Part shown: positions 5,761 to 8,920 of the stretch, piece after piece | How the letters are laid out: the number at the start of each line of letters is the position of its first letter | Position numbering within the stretch: the first letter of the stretch is position 1 | From: Tissierellaceae bacterium | GTDB taxonomy: Bacteria > Bacillota > Clostridia > Tissierellales > Tissierellaceae | DNA length: 8,920 bases | NCBI GenBank assembly: GCA_029264075.1 | Contig: JARICQ010000050.1 | Location: forward strand, 1 to 8,920 | Reading direction: 5' to 3' | Made by a program: the position numbers and the translations under genes | The notes under the pieces: generated by a model | What the model was told of the DNA's origin: nothing | What the model saw: the letters and a program-made list of their open reading frames with translations, nothing else | The model's database searches: none

Positions 5761-6495
5761 ATGGCTATAGTTGATAATGATATTTCAATTATCTACGATG
5801 GGCTGATAAAAAAGTTTTTATATAAAAGCGACATAAACTGTATACATATTCTACTTAACCTATTCGATTTAGAGGAAGATATAACTAATATATGTCCCAA
5901 GTATATAACTACAAATAATTTAAAAAAAAGAATGAGTAGATTTCTAAAAGAGCGAAAAGATAAGCACCTAATATCACTAAGTCTTGGTAGCCTACTTCAC
6001 GAGGATATAAGTAGACTAGAGCTTTTTATATACCTGGAAGGCTACAAGCAAGGCTACTACAATAACTATTGGGCAAATAGACTTGAAAAAACAACCCTTG
6101 TAAATATCAAATTAGAAGATTTATATACTATGAAGCATCTGTATCATTTTGAAACAAATTTAGAGGAAGTAAAAAAGATAAAATCAAAAATTTTCAAAGG
6201 GATTGACCAGCTAGAGTCTCGAGATGATTATATATATAGCTCAATACTAGAATATTCAACTAGTATTATAAAACTCAAAGTATTTAATCTTAATAAGTTT
6301 TTAAATAAACAATTAACTATAGATTACAATTCAGCTTCAAGTAATTTTATTGAAGATGAAGACTTGCTAGACATTAAAGAGTTGAATGATATTTATAATG
6401 AGACGGTTAAGGTGATATTCAATAATAGTGTAAAATTATATAAAGATGCATACTGGTATGGTCTGAATGACAGAGTATTAAAGAGATACAAGTAA
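5761..6495 (+). CDS. conserved-looking protein of unknown function, 244 residues
   Basis: I do not recognise a family. The protein looks cytoplasmic: no signal peptide, no membrane segment, mostly predicted helix, rich in Lys, Glu, Asn, Tyr and Ile. Visible landmarks are a cluster of aromatic residues in the middle, LFIYLEGYKQGYYNNYWANR (about 85-104), and a near echo at the C-terminus, KLYKDAYWYGLNDR (about 226-239). An acidic patch, FIEDEDLLDIKELNDIY, precedes the latter. The start is ATG 5761, 7 bases after GGGAGG (5748-5753). An in-frame ATG at 5686 would add 25 residues but lies inside a TATAAT box and has no ribosome site. The gene is flanked by its own weak promoter and a strong terminator, so it is a single unit. 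Base and codon use match the neighbours, giving no sign of recent transfer. Confidence 0.8.
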   Translation: MAIVDNDISIIYDGLIKKFLYKSDINCIHILLNLFDLEEDITNICPKYITTNNLKKRMSRFLKERKDKHLISLSLGSLLHEDISRLELFIYLEGYKQGYYNNYWANRLEKTTLVNIKLEDLYTMKHLYHFETNLEEVKKIKSKIFKGIDQLESRDDYIYSSILEYSTSIIKLKVFNLNKFLNKQLTIDYNSASSNFIEDEDLLDIKELNDIYNETVKVIFNNSVKLYKDAYWYGLNDRVLKRYK

Positions 6496-6565
6496 GTAGA
6501 AAGCTATTATTTTGCGATTTTTATTTTTAAAATTAGTGTATAAATATAAAAAGTGTCATTATTTG

Positions 6566-6595
6566 GCTAAGTTAGAATTTCTAACTTAGCTTTTT
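6566..6595 (+). terminator. intrinsic terminator after the unknown gene
   Basis: GCTAAGTTAGA at 6566-6576 pairs with TCTAACTTAGC at 6580-6590, eleven perfect pairs with a 3-base loop, followed by five T at 6591-6595. It separates the unknown gene from the ruv operon. Confidence 0.92.
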
Positions 6596-6614
6596 ATCTA
6601 TTATATGGTACAAT
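6586..6614 (+). promoter_or_regulatory. extended -10 promoter of the ruv operon
   Basis: TACAAT at 6609-6614 is preceded by TGG at 6606-6608, the extended -10 form that can compensate for a poor -35. The sequence 17 bases upstream, TTAGCT at 6586-6591, matches 3 of 6 and lies in the 3' arm of the preceding terminator. Transcription should start near 6621. No LexA/DinR-type operator (CGAAC-N4-GTTCG) is visible here, so I see no SOS control. Confidence 0.6.
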
Positions 6615-6643
6615 AAGAATATCAGTTTATAAGGAGATAAGAG

Positions 6644-7138
6644 ATGATTATATTAGGAATTGACCCAGGTATTGCAGCAGTAGGATACAGCATAGTCGAA
6701 TGTAAGGGAAACAGTATGAAGGCTTTAGACTATGGATGTATAAAGACTAAGTCAACAGAATTGTTTCCAGATAGAATAAAAACTATCTATGATAGCTTGA
6801 TTGAGATAATTGAAGAGTACCAACCAAAGGATCTTGCTATTGAAGAGCTTTTTTTCAACAAAAATGTAAAGACAGCCATAAAGGTAGGACAAGCAAGAGG
6901 TGTAGAGATATTAGCTGGTATCAACAAGGGGCTTGAAATTTATGAATATACTCCTCTTCAAATAAAGCAAGCGACTGTAGGCTATGGTAGGGCAGATAAA
7001 AAACAAGTTCAGGAAATGGTGAAACTACTTTTAAATCTAAAGGAAATACCAAAACCTGATGATGCGGCAGATGCACTAGCTATTGCCATATGTCACGGGG
7101 CAGGTTTGAAATTCAAAGAGGAGTTTAGGATGAAATAA
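6644..7138 (+). CDS. ruvC: Holliday junction endonuclease RuvC
   Basis: RuvC is the dimeric nuclease that resolves four-way DNA junctions left by recombination by symmetric cuts, working on junctions moved by RuvAB. The 164 residues match the usual length of 160-175. The RNase H-like fold starts directly at the N-terminus with IILGIDPGIAAVGY, placing the first catalytic aspartate at D7. The others are E67 in LAIEELFF, then D140 and D143 in PDDAADALAIAICH, so the four-acid metal site is intact. The loop following NVKTAIKVGQARGV and the segment VGYGRADKKQVQ are also typical. AAGGAG (6631-6636) sits 7 bases before the ATG. It is the first gene of the ruv operon, 19 bases ahead of ruvA's probable start. 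Confidence 0.97.
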   Translation: MIILGIDPGIAAVGYSIVECKGNSMKALDYGCIKTKSTELFPDRIKTIYDSLIEIIEEYQPKDLAIEELFFNKNVKTAIKVGQARGVEILAGINKGLEIYEYTPLQIKQATVGYGRADKKQVQEMVKLLLNLKEIPKPDDAADALAIAICHGAGLKFKEEFRMK

Positions 7139-7157
7139 TCAAAAAAGGGTGATTTGT

Positions 7158-7748
7158 TTGTATGAATATATAATAGGCGATATACGCTGGATCAAAGAGG
7201 ATTACATAGTTATTGAAAACAATAAAATAGGATATAAGGTTTTCACATCAGTAAATTCATCTATGAAGCTTGAAATGGGAATGAAGGATGTAATGATATA
7301 TACATATTATAATTTAAGAGATGACGGGGTTTATTTATACGGGTTTTTAGATGAAGATGAAATAGAAATCTTTAAGATGCTTATAACAGTATCAAAGATT
7401 GGTCCAAAGGTAGCTATAGGAATATTATCGGCACTTACTCCAAATCAGATAAAAAAATCTATATTTGAAAAAAACATTACTAATCTCTGTAAGGCTCCTG
7501 GTGTTGGTAAAAAGACCGCAGAGAGAATGATTCTAGAGCTAAAAGACAAGATTGAAATAGATGATTATACTGATCAAACAGTCGAAGTTGTAGAAAATAT
7601 AAGCGGACATGAAGAGGCTATAGAAGGCCTTATGTCACTTGGCTATAGTAGATTTGAAATTGAAAAAGCTCTTAGAGAAATTGATACTTCAGACCTTGGG
7701 ATTGAAGATGTAATAAGACAGACTTTAAACAAAATATCAAAAAAATAA
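7158..7748 (+). CDS. ruvA: Holliday junction branch migration protein RuvA
   Basis: RuvA binds the four-way junction as a tetramer and loads RuvB rings on two opposite arms. From TTG 7158 the protein is 196 residues. It has an N-terminal OB-fold beginning MYEYIIGDIRWI, with YLYGFLDEDEIEIFKML at 59-75. Two helix-hairpin-helix motifs follow, VSKIGPKVAIGIL (78-90) and CKAPGVGKKTAERMI (111-125). A linker precedes the RuvB-binding C-terminal three-helix domain, with EAIEGLMSLGY at 153-163 and its end near 190. An upstream in-frame GTG at 7149 would add three residues but overlaps the ribosome site AGGGTGA (7146-7152), which is 5 bases before TTG. The usual RuvA beginning (MYEYI) supports the TTG. 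The gap to ruvB is 12 bases. Confidence 0.96.
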   Translation: MYEYIIGDIRWIKEDYIVIENNKIGYKVFTSVNSSMKLEMGMKDVMIYTYYNLRDDGVYLYGFLDEDEIEIFKMLITVSKIGPKVAIGILSALTPNQIKKSIFEKNITNLCKAPGVGKKTAERMILELKDKIEIDDYTDQTVEVVENISGHEEAIEGLMSLGYSRFEIEKALREIDTSDLGIEDVIRQTLNKISKK

Positions 7749-7760
7749 GAAGGTGGAATT

Positions 7761-8771
7761 ATGGAAGAGGAAAAAGATCGAATAGTTGCCAAAAGTTTAA
7801 AAGCTGAGGATATAGAAAGTGAGGCTACTTTAAGGCCCAAATGGATAGATGAATATATAGGTCAAAAGAAAGCCAAACAAAAATTAAATATATTTATACA
7901 AGCTGCAAAGGGAAGATCTGAATCATTGGATCATGTTCTCTTGTTTGGGCCACCAGGACTTGGAAAGACAACTCTTGCAAATATCATTGCAAATGAGATG
8001 GGAGTAAACATAAGGATCACTTCTGGACCAGCCATAGAACGGCCAGGAGATTTGGCAAGTATACTGACAAACTTAAGTGAAGGTGATGTTTTATTCATAG
8101 ATGAGATACATAGAATAAACAGGACAGTAGAGGAGATACTCTACCCTGCAATGGAAGACTTTGCCCTTGATATAATAATAGGAAAAGGGCCATCTGCAAG
8201 GTCAGTAAGACTTGATTTATCAAAGTTTACCCTTATCGGAGCTACAACTCGAGCAGGCCTCCTTACATCTCCTCTTAGAGACCGATTTGGAGTTATGTTA
8301 AATCTTGAATTATATGATATTTTGAGCTTGAAAAAAATAATAATAAGGTCTTCAAGAATTCTTAATATAGAAATAGAGGAGGAGGGTGCTCTTGAGATTG
8401 CGAGAAGGGCCAGAGGTACTCCTAGAATTGCAAATAGACTTTTAAAAAGGGTAAGAGACTATGCAGAAGTTGCAGCAGATGGAATAATTACATTTGAAGT
8501 TGCAAAAGAAGGATTAAAAATACTAGAAATAGATGAACTTGGACTGGATAGTATAGATAGGAGAATATTAACTACTTTGATTCAAAATTTCAATGGGGGT
8601 CCAGTAGGTGTAGATACTATTGCAGCAGCAACTGGAGAAGAGAGAATAACTATAGAAGATGTATATGAACCTTACCTACTTCAGATAGGATTTTTAAATA
8701 GAACGCCCAGAGGCAGGATCGTTTCTAAAAAAGCATATGAACATCTAAATATTCCCTATATAGAAGAGTGA
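7761..8771 (+). CDS. ruvB: Holliday junction branch migration ATPase RuvB
   Basis: RuvB is the hexameric AAA+ motor that drives branch migration with RuvA. The 336 residues are the normal length and every element is present: an N-terminal segment LRPKWIDEYIGQ (24-35), Walker A GPPGLGKT (63-70), Walker B LFIDEIH with D114/E115, and sensor 1 GATTR (160-164). SPLRDRFG (170-177) carries the arginine finger and GTPRIANRLLKR (219-230) is sensor 2. A winged-helix DNA-binding domain follows from about 262, including GGPVGVDTIAAATGE and the end RTPRGR. AAGGTGG lies just before the ATG, 12 bases after the ruvA stop, so translation is closely linked. An exported-protein gene follows 17 bases downstream with a strong ribosome site, suggesting the transcript continues. 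Confidence 0.98.
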   Translation: MEEEKDRIVAKSLKAEDIESEATLRPKWIDEYIGQKKAKQKLNIFIQAAKGRSESLDHVLLFGPPGLGKTTLANIIANEMGVNIRITSGPAIERPGDLASILTNLSEGDVLFIDEIHRINRTVEEILYPAMEDFALDIIIGKGPSARSVRLDLSKFTLIGATTRAGLLTSPLRDRFGVMLNLELYDILSLKKIIIRSSRILNIEIEEEGALEIARRARGTPRIANRLLKRVRDYAEVAADGIITFEVAKEGLKILEIDELGLDSIDRRILTTLIQNFNGGPVGVDTIAAATGEERITIEDVYEPYLLQIGFLNRTPRGRIVSKKAYEHLNIPYIEE

Positions 8772-8788
8772 TTTAAAAGGAGGAAGAC

Positions 8789-8920
8789 ATGAAAAACAAA
8801 CTTACTATTATCATTATTGTAATAACTTTAGCATCATTTTTTCAATCAGATCTATCATATGCAAATATAGGTGACAATTCTTATATGGATATAAATTTGA
8901 CTAGACCAATAAAAAGCAAA
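8789..8920 (+). CDS. exported protein, N-terminal part only (possible SpoIID/LytB-domain protein)
   Basis: The first 44 codons are visible and the gene runs off the window. The start is an excellent one: AAAGGAGG (8776-8783) 5 bases before ATG. The product begins MKNKLTIIIIVITLASFFQ, a positively charged start and hydrophobic core. A plausible signal-peptidase site follows SYA near residue 25, before NIGDNSYMDINLTRP. In clostridial genomes a SpoIID/LytB-domain amidase-enhancer protein often follows ruvB, and DINLTRPIKSK resembles the start of such domains. That identity is inference from position and a short match; any secreted protein would fit the visible part. It lies 17 bases after ruvB, in the same apparent operon. 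Confidence 0.6.
   Translation, partial: MKNKLTIIIIVITLASFFQSDLSYANIGDNSYMDINLTRPIKSK

Noticed and set aside
6496..6565. Possible small RNA ending at the 6566-6595 terminator
   Set aside because: A TATAAA at 6539-6544 exists, but no -35 stands at proper distance; the sequence is plain AT-rich spacer and the terminator is explained by the upstream gene.
7643..7840. Open frame on the - strand over the ruvA-ruvB junction
   Set aside because: Antisense of two certain genes and without its own homology-like motifs.
1..8920. CRISPR array, insertion sequence, phage or toxin-antitoxin genes
   Set aside because: No regularly spaced repeats, transposase or integrase motifs, or paired small toxin/antitoxin frames were found on reading both strands.

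Overview
The window is AT-rich DNA (roughly one third G+C by eye) with AGA/AGG arginine codons, ATA isoleucine codons, strong AGGAGG-type ribosome binding sites and CCA-encoding tRNA genes. Together with AsnA-type asparagine synthetase, a zinc-dependent phospholipase C-like protein and a ruvC-ruvA-ruvB cluster followed by an exported-protein gene, this points to a low-GC Firmicute of the class Clostridia, perhaps a Tissierellales-type organism. That placement is inference from gene content and style, not from a database comparison. Every gene seen lies on the + strand.

Bases 1-310 hold the end of a tRNA cluster: the 3' part of tRNA-Gly(GCC), then complete tRNA-Gly(UCC) and tRNA-Arg(ACG), closed by a strong intrinsic terminator. 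Next come three separately promoted genes: a YtcJ-type metal-dependent amidohydrolase (about 374-2002), asnA (2178-3158, behind a good promoter and a leader hairpin), and a zinc-dependent phospholipase C-like protein without a signal peptide (3284-3928). The last is closed by a perfect 38-bp palindrome that can terminate transcription in both directions.

Bases 4022-5600 are a probable two-gene envelope operon: a membrane-anchored transglutaminase/protease-fold protein with an intact Cys-His-Asp triad, then a small membrane-anchored protein resembling the N-terminal part of MltG without its catalytic domain. An unrecognised soluble protein follows (5761-6495), ended by a terminator.

From 6600 to the end is the Holliday junction operon: ruvC, ruvA (probable TTG start) and ruvB, closely spaced, followed by the first 44 codons of an exported protein that position and a weak sequence resemblance suggest is a SpoIID/LytB-type protein. 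RuvA and RuvB form the branch-migration motor and RuvC cuts the junction.

Most of the window is ordinary chromosome. I found no CRISPR array, insertion sequence, phage gene or toxin-antitoxin pair, and no convincing new multi-gene system. The points most worth a second look are the unknown 244-residue protein, the catalytic-domain-less MltG-like protein paired with the transglutaminase, the leaderless phospholipase C-like enzyme, the hairpin in the asnA leader, and three gene starts that automatic calling would probably misplace.
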